A DNA stretch of 64,000 nt, taken from CAYSPG01 sp964432885. GTDB lineage: Bacteria > Bacteroidota > Bacteroidia > AKYH767-A > OLB10. The notes beneath the pieces were generated by a model. It was not told the origin of the DNA, made no database searches, and saw nothing but the letters and a program-made list of their open reading frames with translations. Each line of letters starts with the position of its first letter. Within the stretch, counting starts at the first letter, position 1. Shown here piece after piece: positions 27,224 through 36,121 of the stretch. The stretch is from NCBI GenBank assembly GCA_964432885.1, contig CAYSPG010000005.1, forward strand, positions 144,219 to 208,218. The letters run 5' to 3'. The translations under genes and the position numbers were made by a program.

Positions 27224-27835
27224 ATGAAATTACTTTTATCCAGAACCGTTTTAGTGAATGCTTATTTATTAATGCATTGCACACTTGTGTATTCACAGTG
27301 CGATTGGCAGGAGAGGCCAGAAAAATGGTTGTACAATGTTGGCTTTTACGGATTTACCAAAACCGAACCCGAAAGCATAAAATATGCTTCCAGAAAAGAA
27401 TTGTTTTTTGATGCATTTGTGTTTCAGGCCATGTATAGTTTTGTGCGCGGTGAAAAAGATATTTACTTCTACCTGTTTTTTTCAGGGCCATCATCATATA
27501 CTTATGATATAAACGAAACCGACTCGCTGGCATTTTATTTTTTTGATAAGCAGGAAATAAAACTTGCGCCACTGATAAAATATTATGGCAAACCCGACCG
27601 GCTTATAGCGTTTTATAAAATGGATACTTTGTTTTTGCAAAAAATGGCATTTACTGAAATTGATTCAATAACGATGAATTATACTCCGGTGATGAAACCA
27701 CGTGAAAAAGAAAAAGAACCTAACCCATTGACAAAATATACATTTAAAAATTTTAGTAAAAAGCACCAAAGGCTTTTTAGAGAAAACGCCATTTGTTTTA
27801 AGGAGCGCTTTGCGCGCAAGGTTAAGCCTAAGTAA
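27224..27835 (+). CDS. Secreted protein of unknown function
   Basis: Unrecognised 203-residue protein. A signal peptide (about 1-25, ending TLVYSQ) is followed by a mature part rich in aromatic residues (YNVGFYGFTKTEPES, YLFFSGPSSYTYDIN) and a basic C-terminus (RLFRENAICFKERFARKVKPK). No domain is recognised. It stands alone between convergent and divergent neighbours. Confidence 0.65.
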   Translation: MKLLLSRTVLVNAYLLMHCTLVYSQCDWQERPEKWLYNVGFYGFTKTEPESIKYASRKELFFDAFVFQAMYSFVRGEKDIYFYLFFSGPSSYTYDINETDSLAFYFFDKQEIKLAPLIKYYGKPDRLIAFYKMDTLFLQKMAFTEIDSITMNYTPVMKPREKEKEPNPLTKYTFKNFSKKHQRLFRENAICFKERFARKVKPK

Positions 27836-27972
27836 ACAGGTAATCAAAACAAAATATGTTTACACCATCCTCTTTGCTTTATACTATTTGCACAAAAGAT
27901 TATCTGAATTGAAGCATTAAAACTGAGGAAGGAATATCTTTTGATAAATATGATTTTGAAATTGGGAATTAA

Positions 27973-28782
27973 CTATTGCTTTTTAGATTTACTTGTATTT
28001 ATTTTAAAAATCACACCTGCGCTAAGATATTCGTTAAGCATGTGTAATGATTCGGTGTAATTAACTTGGGGTCTATTAGAGTTGTAACCATAAGTTTTAG
28101 TAGCTTTTATTTTAAATCCGGTAGCATTTAAATATCCTCCCTGAAAAAACAATTGTACCGGGCCAGTATAAACCGACATTAATACAAAGGGCTGAAAAAT
28201 CCAACCCTGAGGATACTGGTTGGGCACATCTACTCTATATTCAAGATATTTTGTAGAGGCCGAATAAAACTTTTCCTGAAAATACTTGTATTCGTATGAA
28301 TAAAAGTCGAGGTACGTTACTTTGCAGCCTAATCCAAAATAAAATTTGTCGTTACAAAACCCCAAAGCGGAATGGGCAGCATATTTATCTGCTCCATTAT
28401 TTGCATCCCATGATATTGATTTGTCATACCAAAAGCTGTTGTCTGCTTTATCGGTTGAGTGGCATCCAGATTTACCTCCTGTTATTCCGGTTTCAAATTT
28501 TAATTTTTTAAAAAGGCTTGTATAATAAACCAAGCCGCCTTCAGCAGATAAACTTGCTCCTGCTGAAGCCTGAACAATACACGCCAGATGTTTGATGGGT
28601 GAGTAGGCAATTTTAAATTCAATTCCGTTTGATGCCATTTGCCCCGAAACCGAAAAATCATTTTTGTTATCAAACTTTGTAACAGCTGCCGAGTTTACCG
28701 AGCAGGTACGAAATGTTGGCTGGCACGATGACATAAGCACCATAAGCAATACGTACCCAAAAACAGTTTTTACTTTATCCAA
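27973..28782 (-). CDS. Lipoprotein with barrel-like C-terminal region
   Basis: Hypothetical protein of 269 residues. The only start is TTG at 28782, because a stop lies one codon further upstream; it opens a lipoprotein signal (LLMVLMSSC, Cys20). The rest has short amphipathic strands (NDFSVSGQMASNGIEFKIAYSP, FYFGLGCKVTYLDFY, VQLFFQGGYL) like small Bacteroidota outer-membrane proteins. Cysteines occur at several places in the mature part. The function is unknown. Confidence 0.65.
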   Translation of the reverse strand: MDKVKTVFGYVLLMVLMSSCQPTFRTCSVNSAAVTKFDNKNDFSVSGQMASNGIEFKIAYSPIKHLACIVQASAGASLSAEGGLVYYTSLFKKLKFETGITGGKSGCHSTDKADNSFWYDKSISWDANNGADKYAAHSALGFCNDKFYFGLGCKVTYLDFYSYEYKYFQEKFYSASTKYLEYRVDVPNQYPQGWIFQPFVLMSVYTGPVQLFFQGGYLNATGFKIKATKTYGYNSNRPQVNYTESLHMLNEYLSAGVIFKINTSKSKKQ

Positions 28783-28885
28783 GGATTATGCGTAATACAT
28801 AGGTGTAAAACTTTTAATTTACAATGCACCATTACCACATTTCATTTTTCAATATTCTCCCAATGGTTCGGGACTAAATATTCAA

Positions 28886-30775
28886 TCACACTGCTCCCTT
28901 TACAATATCATCCACCACAGTGGGGTCAAGCAGGGTAGAGGTATCGCCTAAATTGGAGGTATCACCTTCGGCAACTTTGCGTAATATGCGTCTCATGATT
29001 TTTCCTGATCGTGTTTTTGGTAAGCCCCGCACCACTTGTATTTTATCAGGCTTTGCAATGGGGCCAATAAATTTATTTACGGTAGCCAAAATTTCTTTAC
29101 GCAGCATTTCAATATCATCATGTTGTTTGGTAGAAATTACGTAGGCATAAATTCCTTGTCCTTTTATATCATGCGGATATCCAACAACTGCTGATTCCAC
29201 TATGTCGGCATGTTGATTAATGGCACTCTCAACCTCAGCAGTTCCAATTCTGTGTCCCGAAACATTTATTACATCATCCACACGTCCTGTTATACGGTAG
29301 TATCCGTCTTCATCGCGCTTGCAGCCATCACCGGTAAAGTACAGGTTGTTATAAGTGGCAAAGTAATTTTGACGGCAGCGTTCGTGGTCGCCATAGGTAG
29401 TTCGTATAATTCCCGGCCACGGAAATTTAATACACAAGTTACCTTCTACACCATTGCCTGTAATTTCATTTCCTTTTTCGTCAACCAGCATGGGTTGCAC
29501 TCCCGGCAGTGGCAGAGTGGCAAAGCCGGGTTTAGTTGGAGTAATGCCTGCAAGCGGAGAAATTAATATGCCTCCTGTTTCGGTTTGCCACCAGGTGTCA
29601 ACAATAGGGCATTGTTTTTTTCCAATGTTATTGTTATACCAATGCCATGCTTCTTCATTTATAGGTTCGCCCACAGTTCCTAAAACGCGCAATGAAGAAA
29701 GGTTGTTGCTTTTTACATAATCAAGTCCAAATGCTTCAAGCGCGCGTATGGCAGTTGGTGCTGTGTAAAAAATATTTACATTGTACTTGTCAATTATTTT
29801 CCAAAAGCGGCTGGCATCAGGATGCGTTGGCACACCTTCAAACATAAGTGTAGTTGCACCGGCAAGCAATGGTCCGTAAACAATATAACTATGGCCAGTT
29901 ACCCATCCAATGTCGGCCGTGCAAAAATGTATTTCGCCAGGCTGATATTGAAATACATTTATAAACGAGTACCATGCATACACCATATATCCGGCAGTTG
30001 TGTGTACTACACCTTTAGGTTTACCGGTACTACCTGATGTGTATAAAATAAAAAGCATGTCTTCGGCATCCATTACTTCGGCATCACAAATCGTGTTTGC
30101 ATTTTTTATTTCATCGTGCCACCACACATCACGATCTGGTATCATTTTAATACTGCATTTGGAACGCTCATATACAATTACTTTTTGTACTGAAGGGCAT
30201 GTTTCCAATGCCTCATCAACAACTTCTTTTATTGGAATTTCTTTGGGTCCGCGAAAAGCGCCATCGCTGGTAAGCACCATCATGCAGTCGCTATCTTGTA
30301 TGCGACCGGCTAAACTGTTGGCACTAAAGCCGGCAAATACTACTGAGTGAATGGCTCCAATGCGGGCACAGGCCAGCACCGCAATGGCAAGTTCGGGCAC
30401 CATGGGCATGTATATGCAAATGCGGTCGCCTTTTTTTGCTCCATTGCGTTTTAGCACATTGGCAAATCGGCAAACTTCTGCATGAAGTTCACTGTAAGTA
30501 AGCGTGCGATTTTTTTCTTCAGGATTATTAGGTTCCCAAATTATTGCGGTTTGGTTTCCTAAGGTTTGCAAGTGTCGGTCAAGGCAGTTTTCGGTAATAT
30601 TTAATTGCGCGCCTTCAAACCATCGTACATCAGGTTGGGTAAAATTCCAGTTTAAAACAGTATCCCATTTTTTTTTCCAGATAAAATTATCCGCTATGCC
30701 TGCCCAAAATTGTTCGGGATTATTCAGGCTGCTTTTGTATTCGGTTTGATATTGTTCAAAAGATTTTATTTGCAT
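28886..30775 (-). CDS. acs: Acetyl-CoA synthetase
   Basis: Forms acetyl-CoA from acetate, ATP and CoA through an acetyl-AMP intermediate, in the cytoplasm. The 629 residues have the acetyl-CoA-synthetase N-terminal cap (about 1-60, SFEQYQTEYKSSLNNPEQFW), the AMP-binding domain with the P-loop YTSGSTGKPKGV (about 250-261), DTWWQTETGG (about 390-399), and the C-terminal domain with GRVDDVINVSGHRIGTAEVE and the acetylatable Lys592 in KTRSGKIMRR. Length is slightly below the usual 640-660. It stands alone, divergent from the lipid-kinase gene. Confidence 0.96.
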   Translation of the reverse strand: MQIKSFEQYQTEYKSSLNNPEQFWAGIADNFIWKKKWDTVLNWNFTQPDVRWFEGAQLNITENCLDRHLQTLGNQTAIIWEPNNPEEKNRTLTYSELHAEVCRFANVLKRNGAKKGDRICIYMPMVPELAIAVLACARIGAIHSVVFAGFSANSLAGRIQDSDCMMVLTSDGAFRGPKEIPIKEVVDEALETCPSVQKVIVYERSKCSIKMIPDRDVWWHDEIKNANTICDAEVMDAEDMLFILYTSGSTGKPKGVVHTTAGYMVYAWYSFINVFQYQPGEIHFCTADIGWVTGHSYIVYGPLLAGATTLMFEGVPTHPDASRFWKIIDKYNVNIFYTAPTAIRALEAFGLDYVKSNNLSSLRVLGTVGEPINEEAWHWYNNNIGKKQCPIVDTWWQTETGGILISPLAGITPTKPGFATLPLPGVQPMLVDEKGNEITGNGVEGNLCIKFPWPGIIRTTYGDHERCRQNYFATYNNLYFTGDGCKRDEDGYYRITGRVDDVINVSGHRIGTAEVESAINQHADIVESAVVGYPHDIKGQGIYAYVISTKQHDDIEMLRKEILATVNKFIGPIAKPDKIQVVRGLPKTRSGKIMRRILRKVAEGDTSNLGDTSTLLDPTVVDDIVKGAV

Positions 30776-30967
30776 GATGAACTAAGTGGTTTGATGTTTA
30801 CAGTTTACAGTTTGTTGAGCGATGCAAAATTCCTTTTTTTAACGAGGTAAAGTTTGATGGGGTGCCATGCATAGTTGACTATTCACCACTCACCACTCAT
30901 CATTCACCTCAGCATTTTGTTTTGCAAATATTAAAATTAATTTTGACTACATGATAGCATACTGAAT
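30776..30967. other. Divergent intergenic region between acs and the lipid-kinase gene
   Basis: Holds short repeated words such as TTTACAGTTTACAGTTTG (about 30797-30814) and a degenerate TCACCACTCACCACTCATC run (about 30884-30903). No exact TAnnTTTG element was found on either strand; a 7/8 match on the minus strand sits near 30925. Confidence 0.4.
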
Positions 30968-31909
30968 ATGCAGACTCAAACTCAATCCTTGTTTTGGAGT
31001 GTAATAATTAATCCGGTTTCCGGTAAGGGCATCGCTCGCGATAACTGGAATGTTTTATCATCATTGATTGCGCAGCATGGCATTCACTTTACCCATTGTT
31101 TTACTGAGTATAAAGGACACATCAAAAACATAATTGCCACCGAGTCAGAAAAGGGAAACACACACTTTTTAATTCTTGGTGGCGATGGTAGCCTAAGCGA
31201 AGCAGCAAATGCAGTGATGAATTTAAATTTGGCTTTGCGCGAAAAAATAGTGCTTGGTTTAATTCCAATAGGTTCGGGCAACGACTGGTGTCGCACGCAT
31301 TCCATATCCCGCAACTATAAGTTGGCAATACAACAATTTGCAAGCGGACAAATTATAAAGCATGATGTTGGCTATGTATTATTAGATAATCAATCAAACA
31401 AACACTATTTTATAAACATAGCCGGTTCAGGTTACAATGCTCATGTGGTAAAAAAAGTCAATGAACAGTACCCAATCAAAAAGCCGGGAAAAATTATATA
31501 CTTGTTATCATTGTTAAAGTATTTAGCTGCTTATAAATGCAGGAATGCCTGCATTAAAACGGAAAATACCGTTATAAACGAAAAAATATTTTCGGTTTGC
31601 TTTGCTGTATGCAAATACAATGGAGGAGGCATGATGCAAGCACCACAGGCTATATTTAACGATGGCCTGCTAACGGTAAACATTATAAAATCAAAACCCA
31701 AGTGGGAAATAATCAGGAATTTGCCCCGCCTTAAAGACGGTAGTTTTATTAAAAACAAATATGTAGTAACCGATAATGCAATACATATCAGGATTGATGG
31801 CCCAAGTCAGTTTATTGAAGCCGATGGCGAAAACATAGGATTTGCTCCTGCACACATTTCAATAATAAAAGAAGCAATACAGGTGGTGCTTCCTAAAAAC
31901 CAGGAATAA
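30968..31909 (+). CDS. Diacylglycerol-kinase-like lipid kinase (YegS/DgkB family)
   Basis: Cytoplasmic or membrane-associated lipid kinase of 313 residues. The catalytic domain opens with IINPVSGKG (about 13-21), has the nucleotide loop GGDGSLSEA at 71-79 and GSGNDWCR at 102-109, and ends with a beta-sandwich domain containing ADGE (near 288). The substrate is probably diacylglycerol or a related lipid, feeding phosphatidic-acid recycling; sphingoid bases are an alternative in this phylum. It is a single gene divergent from acs. Confidence 0.9.
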   Translation: MQTQTQSLFWSVIINPVSGKGIARDNWNVLSSLIAQHGIHFTHCFTEYKGHIKNIIATESEKGNTHFLILGGDGSLSEAANAVMNLNLALREKIVLGLIPIGSGNDWCRTHSISRNYKLAIQQFASGQIIKHDVGYVLLDNQSNKHYFINIAGSGYNAHVVKKVNEQYPIKKPGKIIYLLSLLKYLAAYKCRNACIKTENTVINEKIFSVCFAVCKYNGGGMMQAPQAIFNDGLLTVNIIKSKPKWEIIRNLPRLKDGSFIKNKYVVTDNAIHIRIDGPSQFIEADGENIGFAPAHISIIKEAIQVVLPKNQE

Positions 31910-32002
31910 AAAATTTTCACCAATCTACTTGCATTTATTAAAAGCCGATGTATATTTACACCGCAATTCATAAAAGTCAAACAAAAAAACTTTGTTTTAC
32001 CA

Positions 32003-32533
32003 ATGGCAAAATCGTCAAAAAAGAAAAAACCAGCTGTAAAAAAGAAGGCAGCACCTAAAAAGAAAGTTGTAAAAAAAGCCGCTAAAAAGAAAGCAGCACC
32101 TAAAAAGAAAGTTGCCAAAAAAAAGGCAGCACCTAAAAAGAAAGCAACAACTAAAAAGAAAGCTGTTGCAAAAAAGAAAGTCGCCCCAAAGAAAAAAGTA
32201 GTAGCTAAAAAGCCAGCATCAAAGCCTAAAGCCAAACCTGCACCAAAAGCAAAATCGGCTCCCAAGCCCAAAGCTGTAAAGGTGGAAAGCAATGATGACT
32301 TTCCATGGAAAAACACCGGAGCAAGCACAACGGCTGCTACGGCTGCATCATCTGACTTTACATGGAAACCCGATGCTGATGATGCCGATAACTTTTCTTC
32401 CGATGCAGATATGAATGATGATGAAAAAATGGATATGAAAGACGAAATGGTTGACGATGATAACATGACCTTTGATGACGACATGTTTAGCACCGGTTCC
32501 GACACAGATGATGACGATGACGATGACTTATAA
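32003..32533 (+). CDS. Histone-H1-like lysine-rich protein with acidic tail
   Basis: Protein of 176 residues in two opposite halves. Residues about 1-92 are Lys/Ala/Pro-rich with repeated AAPKKK and KKKA units, like the DNA-binding tail of eukaryotic H1 and of the bacterial H1-like proteins. Residues about 93-176 are acidic (DADDADNFSSDADMNDDEK, ending DDDDDDDL), joined by two copies of a DFPWKN / DFTWKP motif. It probably binds DNA or RNA through the basic half; the acidic half may counter this. A G-U-containing hairpin terminator follows. Ascribing chromatin function is inference from composition. Confidence 0.75.
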   Translation: MAKSSKKKKPAVKKKAAPKKKVVKKAAKKKAAPKKKVAKKKAAPKKKATTKKKAVAKKKVAPKKKVVAKKPASKPKAKPAPKAKSAPKPKAVKVESNDDFPWKNTGASTTAATAASSDFTWKPDADDADNFSSDADMNDDEKMDMKDEMVDDDNMTFDDDMFSTGSDTDDDDDDDL

Positions 32534-32557
32534 TATAACTTAAACTAACCAAAGCAA

Positions 32558-32589
32558 TAAAAAGCTGTTTCGCAAGAGACGGCTTTTTT
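32558..32589 (+). terminator. Rho-independent terminator of the H1-like gene
   Basis: AGCTGTTTC and GAGACGGCT pair (two G-U pairs) around a GCAA tetraloop at 32563-32584, preceded by A and followed by seven T. Confidence 0.75.
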
Positions 32590-32598
32590 TAATTTTAG

Positions 32599-33039
32599 CT
32601 ATTCCGGAAAACTAAACCGGTACTTTTTTCTTATCAGCGATTTTCGTACCACCAACACACCCCTTACCTTAACATCGCTTCTGTCATTTTTTAATATAGA
32701 TTGAATACCTGAAAGTGCTAACCTGGGTAACATACTAACTTTAGGTTCAACCGTAATTGGTACGCTGGTAAGGGTACCTGCCAATATCCTTTGTTTATTA
32801 TCTATTCCAATGGTTGAAGTCACACTATCATCCATAAACGTATCCAGCCTCATATTTTGTAAGACAACACTAAAATTGTTGGGATTTTGTATCAAAACAT
32901 CAAATTTTACCCTTATGCCCGAAGATTTATCATCAAGCTTAATATTCTTTATTCCAGTAATTATCGGTTGCTTAATACTAACACAGCTACAGAGTGAAAA
33001 TGCAACAAAAACACTTAAAATTTTTTGATTTTTAAACAT
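32599..33039 (-). CDS. LEA type 2 family lipoprotein
   Basis: Envelope lipoprotein of 146 residues from the ATG at 33039, with signal FVAFSLCSC (Cys19). A longer frame starts at a TTG five codons upstream, but an exact -7 box only four bases away makes the ATG preferable. The mature part is a single LEA-2/WHy beta-sandwich (KNIKLDDKSSGIRVKFDVLIQNPNNFSVVLQNMRLDTFMDD, of which only parts are quoted by function: the NPN turn and alternating strands). It may protect or bind at the cell envelope; no specific role is known. Confidence 0.78.
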   Translation of the reverse strand: MFKNQKILSVFVAFSLCSCVSIKQPIITGIKNIKLDDKSSGIRVKFDVLIQNPNNFSVVLQNMRLDTFMDDSVTSTIGIDNKQRILAGTLTSVPITVEPKVSMLPRLALSGIQSILKNDRSDVKVRGVLVVRKSLIRKKYRFSFPE

Positions 33040-33042
33040 GTC

Positions 33043-33050
33043 CAAAAGTA
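33043..33050 (-). promoter_or_regulatory. -7 element of the LEA-2 lipoprotein gene
   Basis: Reads TACTTTTG on the minus strand, an exact TAnnTTTG. It ends four bases before the ATG at 33039, so the transcript would be essentially leaderless. Confidence 0.55.
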
Positions 33051-33156
33051 GCAAATAGGCTTAAATGTAAGATTTGTGAATTTTTTGGCAAGATTGTTGG
33101 TTATAAAAGCATAACCGCAAATAATCAAATGCCCTTAACCAAAAAAATCCAATCAA

Positions 33157-34023
33157 ATGAGGCAATTAAAAATTACACACAGCATTACCAACCGCAGTAG
33201 TTCCAGTGTTGACATTTACTTAAGCGAAATAGCCCGCGAGGAAATACTAACACATCAGGAAGAAGAACAACTGGCTCGTCAAATTAGAATGGGAAACGCT
33301 TCGGCAATGCAAAAACTTATTAAATCTAACCTTCGATTTGTAGTAAGTGTAGCCAAGCAGTACCAAAATCAAGGACTAAGTTTGCCCGATTTAATTAATG
33401 AAGGCAACATTGGGTTGATAAAAGCAGCTCAAAAGTTTGACGAAACCAAAGGATTTAAGTTCATCTCATACGCAGTGTGGTGGATAAGGCAAACCATAAT
33501 GCTGGCGCTGGTAGATAAAGTGCGCATGGTGCGCATACCCTTTAATCAGGTAAATATGCTTACGCGAATAAAAAAAGCACAGCAGGCATTTGAACAGCAT
33601 AACGGGCGCGAGGCACATCCCAATGAATTGGCTGAATCCTTAGGTGTTTCATTATCCATAATAAAAGAAACTCTTCAGCTTAACTCATACCCACTATCGC
33701 TTGATACACCTATTGATAACGAAGAAGGTTCAACATCACTGCACGAAGTGTTTGAAGACAAAGAAGTGCTGCCGGCCGATTCGCAACTAACACAGGAATC
33801 AGTAAGACATGATGTAAAACAAACCCTTGGTACACTTAAACCCCGCGAGCGCGAAATACTGAAAATGTATTTCGGCATTGAGCATGAGGATAACTATTCA
33901 GTTGAGCAAATTGCCGACCGTCTTGAACTTACCCGCGAACGAGTGAGGCAGTTAAAAGAAAAAGCCATTAAAAAACTTAAAATAGGTTCGCGCTGCAAAA
34001 CATTGCAAATGCACCTCTGTTGA
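33157..34023 (+). CDS. RpoD/SigA-family sigma factor, second copy
   Basis: Sigma-70 group protein of 288 residues without region 1.1. Region 1.2 (about 14-48, SSVDIYLSEIAREEILTHQEE), region 2 (about 55-125, NLRFVVSVAKQYQNQGLSLP, FKFISYAVWWIRQTIM), region 3 (about 135-205) and region 4 with the helix-turn-helix LELTRERVRQLKEKAIKKLK (about 255-275) are all intact. It opens with the same MRQLKIT-SITNR as the principal factor at 55622 but differs at many positions, so it is a paralogue, perhaps for a stress or growth state. No canonical -7 element was found upstream. Confidence 0.92.
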   Translation: MRQLKITHSITNRSSSSVDIYLSEIAREEILTHQEEEQLARQIRMGNASAMQKLIKSNLRFVVSVAKQYQNQGLSLPDLINEGNIGLIKAAQKFDETKGFKFISYAVWWIRQTIMLALVDKVRMVRIPFNQVNMLTRIKKAQQAFEQHNGREAHPNELAESLGVSLSIIKETLQLNSYPLSLDTPIDNEEGSTSLHEVFEDKEVLPADSQLTQESVRHDVKQTLGTLKPREREILKMYFGIEHEDNYSVEQIADRLELTRERVRQLKEKAIKKLKIGSRCKTLQMHLC

Positions 34024-34058
34024 AACTTTTCTCTAGCTTTGGTTTTAGGTTTTATTTT

Positions 34059-34089
34059 AGTTCGCAGTGTGGTTGCTGCGAACTTTTTT
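34059..34089 (+). terminator. Rho-independent terminator of the second sigma-factor gene
   Basis: A perfect 9-bp stem (AGTTCGCAG / CTGCGAACT, 34059-34067 with 34076-34084) is followed by six T. It overlaps the stop of the convergent gene at 34088. Confidence 0.8.
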
Positions 34090-35125
34090 ATTTCATGCTT
34101 CCCAACTCATTAAAAACAATACTTGAAATACCACTTAATACCTCCGGTAGTTTTTTAATATCCTTTCCTTTTGACATTACAGTAATCACATATGGTGTGT
34201 TACCGTAAAACACTATTCCTGTTTCATGTAGTTGATGAAGCGTTTTATTTCCATGCTCACCAAACTTATGTGCAACCTTAATGTTAGGTGGAATTGCTTT
34301 GGTAATTCCTTCGGTATAATCACTTTCTGCAAGCAAATCAAGTGCAAATTGTGAGTTTTCAGGTGTTAAATAACTACTGTTATACAGTATCCTGAAAAAA
34401 CGTGAGTATTCACTTGCGGTAATAACAAATGCAGGGTCGTGTATATTGGGCTTGTTAAGTCCCAAATCAGTAAACAGTTTTTCAAATGCCCCTACATCCA
34501 TATTTTCATTCAGCAACAAGGTAGCATTGTTGTCAGAATATACGGTAGCATACCTAAGTAGTTCCTTTACAGTATATTTTTCACCATAAACAATTTGGTG
34601 CGATGTAAACGTTTGGCTTGGAACTTTTACCCCCGGTCTGATAAATGGAATTTCTTTGGTGAGCCACGATTTATTTTGTTCTGATAATTTTAAATAAGTA
34701 ATCAACAACGGAACTTTTATTAGGCTGCCAGGTGAAAATGTTTTGTGTGGATTAATATTAAGCCACTCTCCTGTTGTTTGAATCCGAAGATAAACAGAAG
34801 CATCAGTAATAGTACCATTTGTTGATAATTCATTAAGTTTAGTTTCAATTTTACTTTTCAGTCCTGCAAGGTTTTCTGATTCGCTTGGAATATCAACCAT
34901 AAGCACGGGATGTGTAAGAGAAAAACCATCAAGGTTTATATACTTTAGTTTTTGAGTTGAATTTGTTGGTGTGGCTGCATTTTGAACCATCGGAATGGCC
35001 TGTGGCATATTTAGTTTTGAGTAATAATAATATGCCACCGACAAAATCATAGAGAACGGTACAACAACTATTGCAGGCATTTTTTTTAACAAAAAGAGTT
35101 TAAGAATTGAGATAAACTTAATCAT
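34088..35125 (-). CDS. Class-A-beta-lactamase-fold serine hydrolase
   Basis: Exported or membrane-anchored hydrolase of 345 residues. A basic N-terminus and hydrophobic helix (about 15-37) anchor it. The serine-hydrolase motifs of the beta-lactamase/PBP fold are present: SLIK at 134-137 (SxxK), SDN at 197-199 and KFG at 287-289 (in place of KTG). The omega-loop Glu166-x-x-L-Asn of true class-A beta-lactamases is not seen; NIHDPAFVI occupies that region. It is therefore more likely a peptidase or transpeptidase-like hydrolase than an antibiotic-destroying enzyme, though this needs assay. Confidence 0.82.
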   Translation of the reverse strand: MIKFISILKLFLLKKMPAIVVVPFSMILSVAYYYYSKLNMPQAIPMVQNAATPTNSTQKLKYINLDGFSLTHPVLMVDIPSESENLAGLKSKIETKLNELSTNGTITDASVYLRIQTTGEWLNINPHKTFSPGSLIKVPLLITYLKLSEQNKSWLTKEIPFIRPGVKVPSQTFTSHQIVYGEKYTVKELLRYATVYSDNNATLLLNENMDVGAFEKLFTDLGLNKPNIHDPAFVITASEYSRFFRILYNSSYLTPENSQFALDLLAESDYTEGITKAIPPNIKVAHKFGEHGNKTLHQLHETGIVFYGNTPYVITVMSKGKDIKKLPEVLSGISSIVFNELGSMK

Positions 35126-35335
35126 AAGAGGATGGTTTTTCTAATTGATTTCAAAGGCAGGCAGCGAATAAATAAAGTATCTTATATCCTAATTTTGATG
35201 TGGTTAAAAATTACATTTATTTTATCTTTATTTCATGTATTATCTGAATTTATTCGCATTTATTTGTGGGTGAACAATCAATATTATTGGGTAAACGTCA
35301 AATAACTGATGGCGAAAATATAAAACATAATTAAA

Positions 35336-36121
35336 ATGAATAATGAAGTTTTAATCAGCGCGTTTTCTGAAACGGCTCAGTTACTTAAGCCAACCAATAT
35401 TAATTTTTCAAACTCTACTAAGCAAAAACAACCATCAATGAACACACTTTTAATTGATGCCGATTTTAATTTATTTAACAAGGTAGGCGAAAAATTGTCG
35501 AAGACCGGCATTTCGTTAACGCACGTTTTTAACACAAACGAAGCTTTGGAAGAAATTAAAAAACAACATCCCGATTGCATTATTTATCACCCGTTAACAT
35601 TAGATGCACATGCATTTGACTTTGTGAAACAAACAGGCAGATTAAACTACACGGGCGGGCTTATTGTAGTATCCTTAAACCGAAATGTTGAACAACAAAT
35701 AAGAGCACTTAATGAAGGTGCTGATGCCTTTTTGCCTTTACCTGTTGATACCAACGAATTAACAGCGCGAATTAAATCTCTAAGCAGGTATAATACTTCT
35801 CCTGAAAAAAGTTATGTTGTATACAACGAGTTGAAGTTGGATAAGCCCGAACGCAGGTTTTATATAAATGACGAATTGATTTTTTTAACACAAACCGAGT
35901 TTGATATATTGTTATACCTGATTGACCATAAAGGTAAAATAGTTACGCGGGATGAACTTATCATAAATTGCTGGAATGAAAAACATCACATTGAACGTTA
36001 CAAAACAGCTTTGTATAGTCATATAAAAAACGTAAAGAAAAAAATTTATGATGTTCTTGAAAAAGAATACATACAAACCGTTTACGGTGTTGGGTATGGA
36101 ATTAGGGACAATGGAAGTTAA
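35336..36121 (+). CDS. OmpR-type response regulator with degenerate receiver
   Basis: Transcription factor of 261 residues. A C-terminal winged helix (about 158-255, LTQTEFDILLYLIDHKGK, YKTALYSHIKNVKKKI, TVYGVGYGI) is a complete OmpR/PhoB DNA-binding domain. The receiver (about 35-150) keeps D41/D43 in LIDAD and Ser113, but the phospho-acceptor position in CIIYH is His85 and the conserved Lys is Leu135 (FLPLPVD), so ordinary phosphorylation is unlikely. Residues 1-34 are an unusual extension; an internal ATG at 35438 (MNTLLIDAD) would give a standard start. No kinase gene is adjacent. Its stop overlaps the convergent TonB-receptor gene. Confidence 0.88.
   Translation: MNNEVLISAFSETAQLLKPTNINFSNSTKQKQPSMNTLLIDADFNLFNKVGEKLSKTGISLTHVFNTNEALEEIKKQHPDCIIYHPLTLDAHAFDFVKQTGRLNYTGGLIVVSLNRNVEQQIRALNEGADAFLPLPVDTNELTARIKSLSRYNTSPEKSYVVYNELKLDKPERRFYINDELIFLTQTEFDILLYLIDHKGKIVTRDELIINCWNEKHHIERYKTALYSHIKNVKKKIYDVLEKEYIQTVYGVGYGIRDNGS

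Noticed and set aside
31807..32505. A 232-codon minus-strand open frame rich in Phe and Ala
   Set aside because: It is the antisense of the lysine-rich H1-like gene and has no domain of its own.
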